The position numbers and the translations under genes were made by a program. A stretch of DNA of 34,370 nucleotides from Entamoeba histolytica HM-1:IMSS. Its lineage: Eukaryota; Evosea; Mastigamoebida; Endamoebidae. The notes under the pieces are model-generated. The model searched no databases and was not told where the DNA came from. It saw only the letters and a list, made by a program, of their open reading frames with translations. The stretch spans positions 9,910 through 44,279 of the forward strand of contig NW_001914971.1 of NCBI RefSeq assembly GCF_000208925.1, in the 5' to 3' direction. Shown here piece by piece: positions 10,880 through 22,734 of this stretch (within the stretch, counting starts at the first letter, position 1; the number at the start of each line of letters is the position of its first letter).

Positions 10880-11590
10880 TTAGTTGACACTACTATAATC
10901 ATATGATTGAGTAATATCTTCTGTAGTAGAATCATTTCCTTCTTTATCACTTTCATTTTTTCCTTTTTGATTAGGTTGTTGTGATAAAAAATCTGTTAGT
11001 TTTATTCCATTTAAAGATTCTTCGTTTAGAGCAAGCATTTCAGGAGTAATAATCATTATTCTCAAACCTTTTTGAAATTGTTCTTTTACAACAGCATCAA
11101 GACGTTTTCCAAATTCCATTAAAACACTTTTTTCAAGAATAACTTTTGTAGGAGATTCCATTTTTTTAATTCTATACATTTTAATGGTTTTTCTAGCAGA
11201 ACGTGTTCCTTTAAATTCAGGATTATATCCAACATTAATTAACATTTGAAGATAACCATTACTTACTTCTGCTTCTTTTGATCTTCTTTCTTGTTTAGGA
11301 TTCATTGGTGTAGTAATAGTATCAACTCCAAATCGATGTTGTAATTTTCTACCTTCTTTTTGGATGTCTTCTTGACTAACACAAAGTTCATTTTCAATAA
11401 ATAACTCATCAACACAATATAATTTAATTGTTTTTTCTGCATGTTTTGTTTGTTTAAGTTTTGCACTAAATCCAAATTCTCTAATCAAAATGTATAAATA
11501 TCCATCAGCCAATGTTGCCTCTTCATCTCGGGATTCTCTTTTTTTAACAGTTAAATGAATATCTTCATCTTTCTTTAAGTTTGGTTTCAT
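10880..11590 (-). CDS. Unknown protein built of two ~80-aa repeats
   Basis: A 236-aa basic, soluble protein without a signal peptide or membrane segment. It consists of two related halves, roughly residues 19-98 and 101-186. Each half starts with an (E)xR-x-x-EA stretch and then has GYLYILI or GYLQMLI, a (A)xKTIKLY or ARKTIKMY motif, a charged helix ending in GRKL or GKRL, and a strand ending in TITTP or IITPE. This is a clear internal duplication. A polar tail (~200-236, Lys/Glu/Ser/Asp) follows. I do not recognise the fold. The mix of conserved basic and aromatic residues would fit nucleic-acid binding, but that is only a guess. The single exon has a clear ATG. Confidence 0.75.
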   Translation of the reverse strand: MKPNLKKDEDIHLTVKKRESRDEEATLADGYLYILIREFGFSAKLKQTKHAEKTIKLYCVDELFIENELCVSQEDIQKEGRKLQHRFGVDTITTPMNPKQERRSKEAEVSNGYLQMLINVGYNPEFKGTRSARKTIKMYRIKKMESPTKVILEKSVLMEFGKRLDAVVKEQFQKGLRIMIITPEMLALNEESLNGIKLTDFLSQQPNQKGKNESDKEGNDSTTEDITQSYDYSSVN

Positions 11591-11829
11591 TAAATTTTTA
11601 AAGGATCTTATAATTTAAAAAATTTTTATAAAAAACTATATTTTTTGATTAATTCTTCGATAATTTCATTTTTTGTTGTTATTAAGTTGAAAAGGAATGA
11701 CAACAAAGATTTTTTCTACTTATGTTATAAATTTTTAGATGAAAAGTAATTTTACATGGAATTGGATGGATGTTGGAACAGTTAGAAAGTAAAATGGAAT
11801 TGGAAGGCAATCTTTGAAAACTATGGGAA

Positions 11830-12499
11830 TTATTTATCATCAGACCCTTTTGGAATTTCATTTTTTGATGGAATGGAAGAATCATTTACCCTAAAACTTT
11901 TACGTTCACCCCTTTTTGGTGAGCTGCTACCAGAACGACCTCCAGAACTTTTATCTCTTCTTGACTTTGAATAAGATGATACACTTCTTGACCTATTATA
12001 TCTTCTTCTACTAGATCTACTTCTTGATCTATTATGTCTTCTATTACTTCTTGATCGATATCTTCTTCTACTAGATCTGCTTCTTGACCTTCTTCTAGAA
12101 GAACGACTTCTTGACCTATCATAACTTCTTCCATGATATGAGTGTCTATAACTGCTACGATAATGGTCTCTTCGTTTTCTATCTTGTGGACGTGATATTT
12201 GGACTACAACAATTGATCCATCAATTTCTTTACCATTCATTTCATTTACTGCTTTTTCAGCAGTTTCTTCATCATTAAAAGTAACAAATCCAAAACCTTT
12301 TGAAGCTCCATCTTTATGAGTTGCAACACGAGCTAAACAAATTAAATTCTTATTTTGTTTCAATTAACAAATAAATGAAATAAAATAAAAAAATTAACCA
12401 ACAATTCTTTATTTCTCCAACTGATGCAAATACTTCTTTTAATTTATCTTTGTCAGTATTTAAACTCAAATTACCAACATACACTTCTAATCGATTCAT
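11830..12499 (-). CDS. SR-type splicing protein (RRM plus RS domain), two exons
   Basis: Exons 12499-12403 and 12332-11830 encode 199 aa. The 70-nt intron (12402-12333) ends in TAG but begins GTTGGT rather than GTTTGT. Without removing it the RRM would be cut, and joining restores GEIKNSRVATHKDG. The N-terminal RRM (~1-78) has RNP2 (VYVGNL, 6-11) and RNP1 (KGFGFVTF, 44-51). From ~85 an RS domain with many RS, SR and RRRYRS repeats follows, ending in a polar tail. Family knowledge: SR proteins define exons and recruit U1/U2 components through phosphorylated RS repeats in the nucleus. The repeats make the DNA at ~11960-12130 internally repetitive. Which SR subfamily it belongs to is not clear. 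The serine codon (T|CT) at the junction fits. Confidence 0.88.
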
Positions 12500-12604
12500 T
12501 TTTTGAATAAGATTAACCCTTAAGGGTTTTTTATTACTTTTTAGTTTTTCTCTTTTCTTATAAAATAAAATTAATAAAAAATTAAGTTAAATTGAATAAT
12601 TCTT

Positions 12605-13390
12605 TCATTCCATTTGTACAACAAGAATTCTTATTAATTTAAACACTTCATTATTTGTATTATTCAAATCATCATTATCAATCCCTTTATATTTATTTGA
12701 TATATTAACACATCCACTTTGTGAAATTGTAGTTTTAGCTACTGAAATAAATCCATCAGGAAAACCTATTTCACATAATCTACCAATTTGATTTGTTTCT
12801 CTATTAAGAAAGAAACAAGTTGAAGGTTTATCATCTCTTCCAAACCAACGAATAGGAGAGTCAATTCTTTCATTAGATTCTAAAGAAAAAATGAAATGAC
12901 TTTTATCTTCCATTCTTTTTCCAGGTCTTGAAATAGACTTTCTATTATATCCTCCAAAAATATTTCCTTTTTCATCAAAAAGAATTATATAAAGTGATGG
13001 TTTATTCATTAATGATCGTTGAAAACATACTACATTTTGATCATCAATATCACTATCAAAAATAATATTCATCTTTATTCTTCCTGTCCATTCTCTCATT
13101 TCATTCATAAGTAATATCATTTTTTTTTCATATAAACTTTTTTCATTTGTTTCTTCTATTTCAACTAATTGTTGTTCTTCTTGGTTTGTTTCTTCAAATT
13201 TTATTGATAATTTTTTTTTTAATTCTTCTACTTCTTTCTTTAAAAGATAATAATCTTTCATTTTTACTTCCATTTGTGTGTATTTCTTTTCAACAAAATC
13301 AAGACGATTTTTACATTGTATTAGTTCATTTTGAGTTTGGATGATAATTTGTTGTAATTCAATGATTTTGTTTAAAAGTTCTTCGTTCAT
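12605..13390 (-). CDS. Coiled-coil / TLDc domain protein
   Basis: A 261-aa protein. Residues ~1-75 form a coiled coil (heptads of Leu/Ile with Glu/Lys). The rest resembles the TLDc domain as found in a large Entamoeba family: YIILFDEKGNIFGGY (~130-145), SHFIFSLES, then CFFLNRE and a final RILVVQ strand. TLDc proteins elsewhere are linked to oxidative-stress resistance and V-ATPase binding. That role is not shown here. There is no signal peptide or membrane segment. The single exon starts at an ATG followed directly by the coiled coil. The SR-protein gene lies 105 bp downstream in the same direction, so they are separate units. Confidence 0.72.
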   Translation of the reverse strand: MNEELLNKIIELQQIIIQTQNELIQCKNRLDFVEKKYTQMEVKMKDYYLLKKEVEELKKKLSIKFEETNQEEQQLVEIEETNEKSLYEKKMILLMNEMREWTGRIKMNIIFDSDIDDQNVVCFQRSLMNKPSLYIILFDEKGNIFGGYNRKSISRPGKRMEDKSHFIFSLESNERIDSPIRWFGRDDKPSTCFFLNRETNQIGRLCEIGFPDGFISVAKTTISQSGCVNISNKYKGIDNDDLNNTNNEVFKLIRILVVQME

Positions 13391-13492
13391 GAAGGAGTAA
13401 TAAATGAAAAGAAGTTTTTTATTATTTTTTTTCTTTTTTTTTTGTAGAAAAAATTAAAAAAAAAAAATAAGATTTTTTGTTATTTTATTATT

Positions 13493-15150
13493 ATGAGTAA
13501 GTTTATCAATTTAATTTCCTCTCGTTGTCCTAATACTATTACTAAACCTATTATACAAGAATTTGATTATGTTTACATATCTATATCTATTTATGATGTA
13601 TTTAATATTAATGATATTGAATCCTTTCTCCAAATTTGTATTCCAACAAAAATGTTATGTATTTTTATTGAAGGTATTGTTCCTCTTGCTCTTCTTCGTT
13701 CAAGAAAACATAAAATACACATCCAATTGACTTTGATAATTTAATTAAAAATTTTATTCAAAAACACCCTTCAGTAGAAGTTATTCTTTCTGATAAGTCA
13801 GTTTGTGGTGAGGCAAATCAAAAAAGTCTTGATTTTGTTAGAAAACAATTAGAATGTATGAATTGTCCATTAGATAACACTCATTGTTTTATATCTAATT
13901 CAATGCCTTTCCAATTTCTTTCACTTCATTTATCAAAAAGTGTTATTTACATTCCATCGGTAGGAATAATGTTTGACTTAATCCCAACAGCATTAACATT
14001 ATTAGAAAGTTATAATATTGACTTAATAAATCATAATTTAACTCAATTAGTTGATGATTTAGTTGTATTATCTTTAATAACTGAAAATGATGTGATTCCA
14101 CAAGAAGGAGAGATTTCATTAGATGGGTTATTACGAGAATATCAAAGAGAAATTAAGACACAAGCAATAAGTTCTAATGGAACAATATCAAAACAATTCA
14201 TAGGAAAAATTTTATCAAGTACATTTCAACATCAAATTGAAGAAATAAAAAAGAAAGAAGTAGAAAGAGGTAGAAGATTAATTGGAAATGTAGAATATGA
14301 AATTGATCAACTTAATTATCACAATGATCAAGTAGCAAAAAAATTAAGAAAAGATTTAATTACAATTCGAGGAAGAAGTAAAAATACACATACAACACAA
14401 TACGTTAAATGTTTAAATACTATTGCCTCACAAAAAGATGTTGAATATATTTGTCAAATGTATTGGAAAGGAATAGAGTGGTGTTGTATTTCAACTTTTA
14501 GAGGAATTCCTGATTGGGATTGGTTTTATCAATTTAATGCACCACCAGAAATAACTGATTTAATTCAACATTGCTCGTCTAATTCATTTAGTTTAGGAAG
14601 GCCAATACATCCTTTAATATATCAGATATTAATTAGTTCATGTAAATCAAAACTCCCAAATGGATTAGAGTGGTTAAATACAAGTCAATCAGAATTTTAT
14701 GAATATTTTCGTAATCCACAACAAATGGATATTCTTCAAATCATTAAAATTATTACAGAATCAAAACTTTTTCAAGACTTAAATAGTGTTCATTGGGGAT
14801 GGCATGAGTTATGGTCAACAAAACAATATGTTAAAGGAACTCTTATTCCTAATGAATATGATACTTCACAACCATCTCAAATAGATATCATTACTAAAGG
14901 TTCTTTTCTTTCATATAAAAATAAAAACATTGTAGAAGGAAGTATTATTCAATGTTTTAATAAACAACATCAAGAAGATAAAGAGTTACCTTTTAAATAT
15001 GGATTTATAGAACCTTGGTATTCAAAAAATTTTATTTTTGAAAGTTGTTCTATTGAAGCTCCACAAAGAATATTACAATTTGATTATAATGAACGAAAAA
15101 GAAAACAGGAAGAAATAAAAGAACCTATTATTCCACCATTTACTTATTAA
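13493..15150 (+). pseudogene. XRN-family 5'-3' exoribonuclease-like gene, frameshifted, catalytic residues lost
   Basis: Two overlapping frames together cover an XRN (XRN1/Rat1) protein of ~550 aa. The first (13493-13744) matches the XRN N-terminus (MSKFINLISSRCP, IQEFDYVYI, FIEGIVPLALL against the family's VDGVAPRAK). The frame one base back is open from 13714 and runs to 15150. It continues with VEVILSDKSVCGEANQKSLDF (family: VILSDASVPGEGEHK), NTHCFISNSMPFQFL (family: HCLYGLDADLIML), and later IEWCCISTFRGIPDWDWFY, FSLGRPIHPL and SEFYEYF from the conserved second block. A single-base loss near 13712-13718 would explain the shift. No usable intron is visible, and ~50 residues of the normal core are missing around it. 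The catalytic acidic residues are replaced: Asp of LDMNGI, Asp of VDG (to Glu), one Glu of GEGE and both Asp of LDAD. So it is either a decayed gene or a non-catalytic XRN relative with a sequencing error. Confidence 0.75.
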
Positions 15151-15192
15151 TTCTTTTAATTACTAAAATTTGAAAATAACAAATAATTCAAT

Positions 15193-18100
15193 TTATTTAG
15201 GAGATGAAAATGTAAGATTTAATGAACTTTTAAAGAATGTCTTTTTCTTTGCGTCTTCACTAGACTTTTTTGTTTTTAATAATTTAAATAATCCTAATTC
15301 TCCAGTCATAGATTTTGAAAAATTTTGTGTGTCAACTAATTGTGCTACAACCGTAAAAATATCACTTCGATATTCTTCATGTTCCCAACATGAATGAATA
15401 ATTTTAGACAAAAGAACATCTTTTTGTGGAACTTCAGGCATTGTATATGAAGCAACCATATCCCTAACTACACTAAGGTTTTTAACATCTGGAAATGGAT
15501 GACTCCAACAATACAATTCCCATAAGATCATTCCAAATGAAAAAACATCACTAGCTTCTGTGAAATGATTATTTAAAATAACTTCTGGAGCAAGCCAATA
15601 TGGACATTCAACAACATTACATGGTCCACTTTGGTCTTCTGGAATAGTTTCTCCAAAGTCTGTAAGAGCACATCTTTTTATTTTTTTATTTGAGTCTAAT
15701 TCTACTAATATATTTGGTGTTTTTAAGTCTCTATGAATATGTTTTATAAGATGAAGTTGTTTAATTCCATTTGCAATTTGAAGACCAACACTTCTAACTT
15801 CTTCATAACTCAGAGATGGATAATGTTCTATATATTCGAATAAATTACCATCTTCAAAATATTCCATAATAATCATCATTGGACATTCAACATAGTTATA
15901 AACTCTAGCAAGGTTTTCATTTGGTTGGAATTGAATTGAATAAACTTCATGAATAAACTCTCCAACTCGTAACAAATATTCTTCAACAGATGATTTAATT
16001 CCTTCCATATGACACATACTAATATCTACATTTATTTCTTTTATTACTACCTTCTTTTTTGTATCATTTCCAATATGTCCAACTGATATAATTGATGAAC
16101 TTCCTCGTGTTAATACCTTTTCTTGGTGAACATCTTTTACAGAAAGACAATAACCAACAACTTCTTTTAAACATATAAATAAAAGGTCTAATGCAAATAA
16201 TGGTAAAACAACATAATGTTCTTTATTGTCACTTTCAATTTTCTCAAATACTTTATTTTTAATTGAATTTTTAATTTGTTCTTTGTTGAATAAGAATGGT
16301 TTGTCTTTTGTAACACAACAACTACACATAATATGAATATCATATTGTATATCAAACCTATTTGATAAAGTACTTAATAAATGTTCTATTTCTCTAAATA
16401 ATTTCATTGACTCTAATGTCATATCATCTCCCATGAGATATCTTAATCTTAATGATAATTTTTGACGGGATTGAGAAAATACAAAATACATAAATATATC
16501 TCCAGAATCTACTCGTTCAGAACATATAATTCCTCTTTTCCAAACAACAATCATTTTGTAATAAATAGAGACATAAGCCAATAACTTTACATACATCTCT
16601 CTTGGCATTAATGAAAATTCATAAACTCGACCAATTTCTAATTCCATTTTATGATATTTAGATGGCCAGAAATTTTCTATTGTAAACCCAGCTGTTAGTG
16701 AACTAGTATTAAATATTAAGTAATTTGGTTGTTGTTGTTGATTTTCCGTAGCTGTATCTGAACGAGGTGAATTTAAAACATTATCTTTATGTGGAGAAGA
16801 TATAGAAGATTCAGTTTGGAGTGGGAGTGTTCTAAGTGACATTCTTTTTGATCCAATAGAAAAAGAAGCTCTTGGTTTCCTTGTTGGTCCAATAGAATGG
16901 GTTTGATGTATTAAACTAGAGTTTAATTTTTCAGAGCTTTCTTTTTCTAAAGAGGATAAATTAAGTCCTGGACTAGTTATTGGAGATTGGTCTGATGAAA
17001 GAGAGTTAGGACATCCATTTGATAACACATGGTCTGAATAATATTTCAAATATGACATTGGAATATTCATTTTTTTAAAGAATTCATCATCAACTAACAA
17101 TATAACATGAAGAGAATGCATTAAATGTAAAACAAAATGAAGGGAATAGGAAGAAACAGACAATGATTGTTGTAACGTCATAACAGAAACAATTCCATTT
17201 TTTGTTTTAACAGTTGCCAAGATACTTCTGATTTTATCCATTATAGAGTAATCAACTAAACAATATCTATAACCATCTAAAGTAAATATACCTTTTCTTT
17301 TTAAAGAATTAATCATTTTAGAGTCATTTTCTTTTGGTATTTCAAAATATCTGAAAATATTACATAATTCTGATATTCTAAGAATTCCATTTTTATATTC
17401 AAATGATTTAATTTCATGAAGTAAATGATCTACAATAGTTTCTTTACGTTTATTTTTTATAACTTGTTCTATTACTTCTTCAACATTTAAATTTATCTCT
17501 TCTATTTCTCCATTTGACTTCTTCTTTTGGATTAAATCAATTACTTTTTGGTCAGTATTTGATTGTTCAATTATTTTTTTAATACGTTTACCTGTTTCTT
17601 GTTCTCCACAAATAAAAATCATTCCAAGATAACAATATTTATATGATTGTTCTTCAAATATATCTGGAGCTACAGAAATAAAATCTACATCAAAAGAAGA
17701 TCCATTATAAGTTAATAACATATGCTCTAAATTACCTGAAGAATAATTTGTACCATTTAATATTGCAATAGAAGACATTATATCTTTTCTAATTGTGTCA
17801 CTACCAGTAATAACAACATTAATATGTTCAATAATATTTTTATTCTTTTCTAATTGTTGAATTGAAACATCACAACATGATTCTAATGAACGAGGATAAA
17901 ATATCAATGGATTTCCTATTAAAGATAATACCTTGAGATTTTTTAAAGAAGTCATTTGTCTTGGAAAATGTGTTATTTTATTATTTTTTAAATTTAATGA
18001 TGTTAAGTTTGTTAGTCCTTGAAATCCATAAGGAAGTCGTTCTATTCCACAGTCTGTAATACTTAAATCTTCAAGTGTGACTAGTGATGTAATATTAAAT

Positions 18101-21100
18101 GGTAATGATTCTTGTTTAGTGATAGAATTAATAGATAAGAATTTAATCATTGGTAATGTCTTAATAATGAAGTTTAAAAAAGAACTTGAACAATCATGAG
18201 CAATAATTCTTTGTACTGAAGGAATTGTTATTGGAAAGATTGAAGAAAATCCTGAAATAACAAAAGTTTGGAGTGATGGAGCATGAAGCCGTACTAATGG
18301 ATTATATGAAATATTAAGAGAGTCAAGTGACAAATATTGTAACATTGGAAGATGACAAATATCGTTATTAGCCAAATTAAGATTTTTTAAATTAGTAATT
18401 GAGGTAATTGATTCATCTATAACAGTAAGATGATTATTTTGAAGATTAAGACTAATTAATCCAGTAAGAACAGTAATTTCTTGTGGAAATGAAGTTAAAT
18501 GATTATTAGATAAGTTTAATGATGTTAATGATGTATAATTATTTAACATTCCATCATATAATGGGAAATATACTAAATTATGATGAAATTCAAGAGAATA
18601 TTTTGATTGTAGTGATTGTAAAGTAAAGAAATTATAAGTATAAGGATTAATTATAGTTGAAAAGAGATTATTTAAATGTAATTTTGTACATGGAATTTCA
18701 ATTTGTCTTTCTAAATAATTAGTATTAATAAATTCATTCTTATGAATTTGAAGATAAGAATAAACACTAGCTAATCCATAAACTTGAAATGGAAGAAATT
18801 CAATAAATCGTTTAGAATAACAATGGTAATAGAAGAATTTGATTAAATGATTATTAAATTCAAATTGATTTGGGTTTGTTTGTATTAACATAAGAACACA
18901 TGCTAAATACAATATAAAATATTTATTAAAATCTCGTTCTGGTGTTTCAAGAAAAGGAAATTTATTCCATACAAAGTTTTTTAAGAAAAGATGAACAAAT
19001 CCATCAAATGTCCTATAATGAGAGTCTGTCATTAGTTCAATTAATGAACAAACAATATTAACTGAACAATCAAAACTTTTATTTGGTAAAAGAACACATA
19101 ATGTTTCTGGTGTTTGAATTAATAATAATATTTTATGTATCATTTGAAAAACTGTATCTATTTGATTAGAGTAACATTCCATTGTAGAATCGAAGAGTTG
19201 AATACATTCATTTGCATTAGATGTATATGAATCAAAGAGTCTCATTTCTAAATCTTTCATTGTTTTATACGTTTCATTATCTTTAAGAGCAATATCAGGA
19301 AATGTTATAAGATATTTTACAACATTAGAAATACTAGAATTAAAAATAATTGGAGTTGGTGAATTTAGAGAGATACTTGAAGATAAAGAGAATTGAATAA
19401 TTTTAGATTTATTTTTTGTTTGGAAAGCAACATAAGGAACTCTACTTGTATCTGAACATTCAATACCTTCAACAATAGGTGCATTAATTTTATATTGTTT
19501 AGATGGTGAGTTTGATTCTGTTCCATCAAAAGAATAACCAATTCGTTTATATTCAAATTGAACTATATCATTCAATGTATTTTCATCAAAAATTTTTGAT
19601 TGATATTCATTGAATGGTTGATACTGATATTGAATATGAACAAATTCTTTATCAATAGAATCAAATGGTTGTTTTGACCCAAAAAATAAATGAGTAAAAT
19701 TTCTACAAAACACTACCAATCCGTATAATTGATTTCTTTCTTCAATTCTAAAACTTGCAATATAATTAATTGGTATTTGACCAATTGTTGAAATTATTTG
19801 TATTTTACTTGAGTCATCACAATTATCAGGAACAAATTTTATTCTATAATTCGTTAAAAAGAGTTTACCATGTTCCCATGAATCAAAATTAAAAGAATCA
19901 TCTTTCATTTCATGTGTTGTAATATATTTAAATGGACAATAAACATCATTATAACAATATTCAATAAATTCTCCTTCATATTGCCATGTACTTTCAAATT
20001 GTATTATTTGTTCATTATTAGATGGTGATGATAATAATGAAATAAGAGATATAACACTCTTTCTATTAATCATCCCTTGACATAAACAATTTAGAAAATA
20101 ATTTGCACATTCTTGTTGCATTTCTTTATTCATTTTACATTGATCAATTAATTCATTAATAAAACTAATTGTATAATCAAAAACTTCCCTTTTTATTTCT
20201 CCTTTTTTACCTAGTGCATTCTCTTCCATTTGGATTAATTCTTCTTTTTTAAAATTTTCTTGTTCAAGATATATTAACATTTCATTATAAACATCTTCTT
20301 CAATAACTGGATTGGGTAATGATAGGAAAAAATGTTTCCATAATAATAATGCAACTCTAATAGATCCAATTTCATAGAGATTTGGATAATTCCCTTTATT
20401 TAACTCATTAAGAATCATCAAAACAATATGTAACTCTTTATAACTCTCTTCATTTATTTTTTCTAATTATAAATATCATTGATATTTAAAAATAAAAGAA
20501 AAACACATTAACAAACTAAATAATTGACTGCCAATGTCTTGAGTATTTATAAGTTCCATAATAAAAGGAATATCTTTCTCTTTAATACCTCTAAATTTCC
20601 ATTCCATTTTACTAACATTAAATTTAGTTGTTTTATTTTCACTAATTGAAGTAATAATTGAAGAATATTGAGATAAACCATTATCTTCAAGTAATTCAAG
20701 TTTTTCTTTAAGTGTTAATTTATCGAATGGAATAGTAGTTTGATATTTTAAACTAACTAAAATATATTTTTGGATATATGACTGAATTAAAGGGATGTTT
20801 TGAAAGGTTCGATCTCCTAATTTAATTTTAGTAATTTCTTCACCAACAATAATATATTTTTCATTCTCACTATTTGTTATTTCTAATTCTTCATTTTTAT
20901 GTTCTTCTTTAACACTATCAACTTCTTTAATTTCATTTTCACCATCATTATTTTCATTTTTAGGAGGGATGTATGGTGTAATCATTCCCATAAAACCAAT
21001 TCGTGGTGTTTTAAACATTTGATTCAAATTAGTACCAAATTTTTTAATTAAATTTCCTTTTTTTTCTGAGTGTGATGACTGTGCAGTAGGTGTTGGTAAT

Positions 21101-21268
21101 TCATTACTCTCTTCTAATGAAATTTTTCTTTGTTTATCACTACGACTTAATGATGGAAGTTTTGACTATTTAAATAATTAATAAATTAAATAATACTTAA
21201 AAGAATAAAGAACAAACGAATTGTATTGAAGTCATTCGACCAATATGACCTCCCTTGCTATTTTTCAT
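15193..21268 (-). CDS. ROCO-type protein: RhoGAP, GRAM-myotubularin, LRR, Roc-COR, kinase; three exons
   Basis: Exons 21268-21218, 21165-20517 and 20462-15193 encode 1,989 aa. The introns, 52 nt (21217-21166) and 54 nt (20516-20463), both run GTTTGT...TAG. Domains by residue: RhoGAP-like ~135-310 (Arg209 in WKFRG at the arginine-finger position; LSLPNPVI matches LPEPL); PH-GRAM ~388-500 (GKLFLTNYRIKF); myotubularin-like ~500-800, whose CX5R active site is replaced by LLPNKSFDCS, although SHYRTFDGF and FEFNNHLI still match; ~8 leucine-rich repeats ~877-1092; a Roc-like segment from ~1113 whose P-loop (GSDTIRKD) lacks GK[S/T]; COR ~1230-1640 with a Ser-rich insert at ~1380-1480; TKL kinase ~1677-1942. 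The kinase looks active: Lys1708, HRD Asp1812, DFG Asp1835, APE from 1858. Dictyostelium and LRRK2 ROCO proteins act in cytoskeletal and GTPase signalling. Its stop is 42 bp from that of the XRN-like gene. Confidence 0.85.
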
Positions 21269-22710
21269 TAAATAACAAAAAAACAGATTAAAATCTAAGA
21301 AATTTGTGAGTTGTATAATTTTTTCTATTTTATCTTTGATTTTCAAACAAAATTGATTAACTGTCAGTTTTCAAAAAAATTCCTCACATCTTTATTTTTA
21401 TTCCATCGTTCTTACTTAAAAAAAACTCTAAGAAACTAAATGTTCTCCCTTCAATACAATTTAAGATTTCATACTAATTAACTTTTTTTTTTATTCAAGA
21501 TCCTTTACTATTTATTTCCTTTCTTTTATCAAACTACTATCAAACCTGCTGAAACTGACTACCTAAAATCATGAAAGGCAATCTTTTCCAGAGTATTCCT
21601 GTTAAAGCAACAAGTCTGAATTTTTCTATTCTATTATTTTCTCCGAATAACTTTTTGAAGTCTAAATAAATTTTAACTATTAAAATTGTTATTTGTATTA
21701 ATTCTAACTAATTTACTCCCTTTTGTAATATTTTCCTATATTTATCAGAACACCCTTGCGTTCTATTAACGGATTGATTAATTATTATTCTTTTCTTTAT
21801 TACTATTGTATCGACATACTTTTACTTCCTTTCATTTATTCCTCTTTAAATTTATACACCTATGTGGTTAGTATCTTTTATCACTTGAGATATTATTATG
21901 AATGTTATGTTTTAAAATATCGTTTAATATTACATATTAGCAAATAATAAAAGTTAATTTCAAAATTTTATATATTGTTCAATTTAATAAATAACACTAA
22001 TTAGACTCTCTGAAAAACTTTTTCTTCTTGTCAAATAGCTTTTGTATATAATTTCTTTGTTGGTGTCATACGTTATTTCTTTTAAAGAAGAAATTATTTA
22101 ATATTAATGTCTTGTTGCTTTTTTCTTTTATGTTTTTCCCCAAATCATAATACACCTTTTTATCAATTAAAATATAATGACTTTTTATGTTATTTTTGAA
22201 AGATTCTTCTTAAGTCTTGGTAACGTTAATACTCTATACTCAATTTAAAAAAACTGTTTTATTTGTGTCTTAATACATTTTAAATGATGATAATATTCAT
22301 TAATAAGCAAATTGTATGACAAATACTTTGATGTTAGCTTAATTGTTGCAATAAGATTAAACAATAACACTCTTATTATGAATAATTCAAGCAAATAAAT
22401 CTTTCTTTGTTTTTCAAATATTGTTGAAACTCTTTTATTTTTATCAGTCAAGATATTAACATTTATTGAAGCTTCAAATTATTAACCAAATGAAATCATT
22501 GTTAATTACTTTGGTTAACTATTTCTATCTATTTTAGTTAAACAAGTCTAGTTTAAATAATAATTTAAAAGATGTTTCAAGAGAAAGTATTTTATGGTTA
22601 TTTTAATTTAAAAACTAAGTCTTCAATCTTTTTATCATAATGTTGATAATAATTAGTTGATTAAACAATCTCATTCATTCATTAGTAGTACTATATAATC
22701 TAATGTCATG
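21269..22710. other. Intergenic region upstream of the ROCO gene
   Basis: About 1.4 kb of AT-rich DNA between the ROCO start and the SINE target site. The short open frames here are low-complexity Tyr/Leu/Ile translations without motifs. A less AT-rich patch at about 21545-21625 stands out slightly but matches nothing I know. I see no RNA gene. Confidence 0.45.
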
Positions 22711-22734
22711 AATTTTATATAAATAATTAATAAA
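22711..22734 (+). repeat. Left target-site duplication of the SINE
   Basis: This 24-bp AT-rich sequence (beginning AATTTTATATAAATAA) is repeated without a mismatch at 23281-23304, directly after the element. The flanking bases differ, so the duplication is exactly 24 bp. Long perfect duplications of this kind are made by target-primed reverse transcription. Confidence 0.88.

Noticed and set aside
11682..11885. 67-codon minus-strand frame overlapping the end of the SR-protein gene
   Set aside because: No motif and no usable splice join; it overlaps the well-supported SR-protein tail in another frame.
11886..12134. 82-codon Glu/Val/Ile-rich frame within the RS repeats
   Set aside because: Alternative-frame reading of the repetitive RS codons; the RS frame is joined to a clear RRM.
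13147..13344. Leu/Phe-rich plus-strand frame opposite the TLDc gene
   Set aside because: Antisense shadow of the coiled-coil part; its hydrophobicity comes from Glu/Lys codons read backwards.
13640..13760. A very short intron considered to explain the XRN-like frame change
   Set aside because: No GTTTGT donor with a TAG acceptor is present, and any removal would delete residues that still match the family (GIVPLALL).
15170..15397. 75-codon plus-strand frame at the end of the ROCO gene
   Set aside because: Antisense to the kinase C-terminus; no promoter or motif.
21756..22451. Two frames of 63 and 68 codons in the ROCO upstream region
   Set aside because: Low-complexity, AT-driven translations with no start context or domain.
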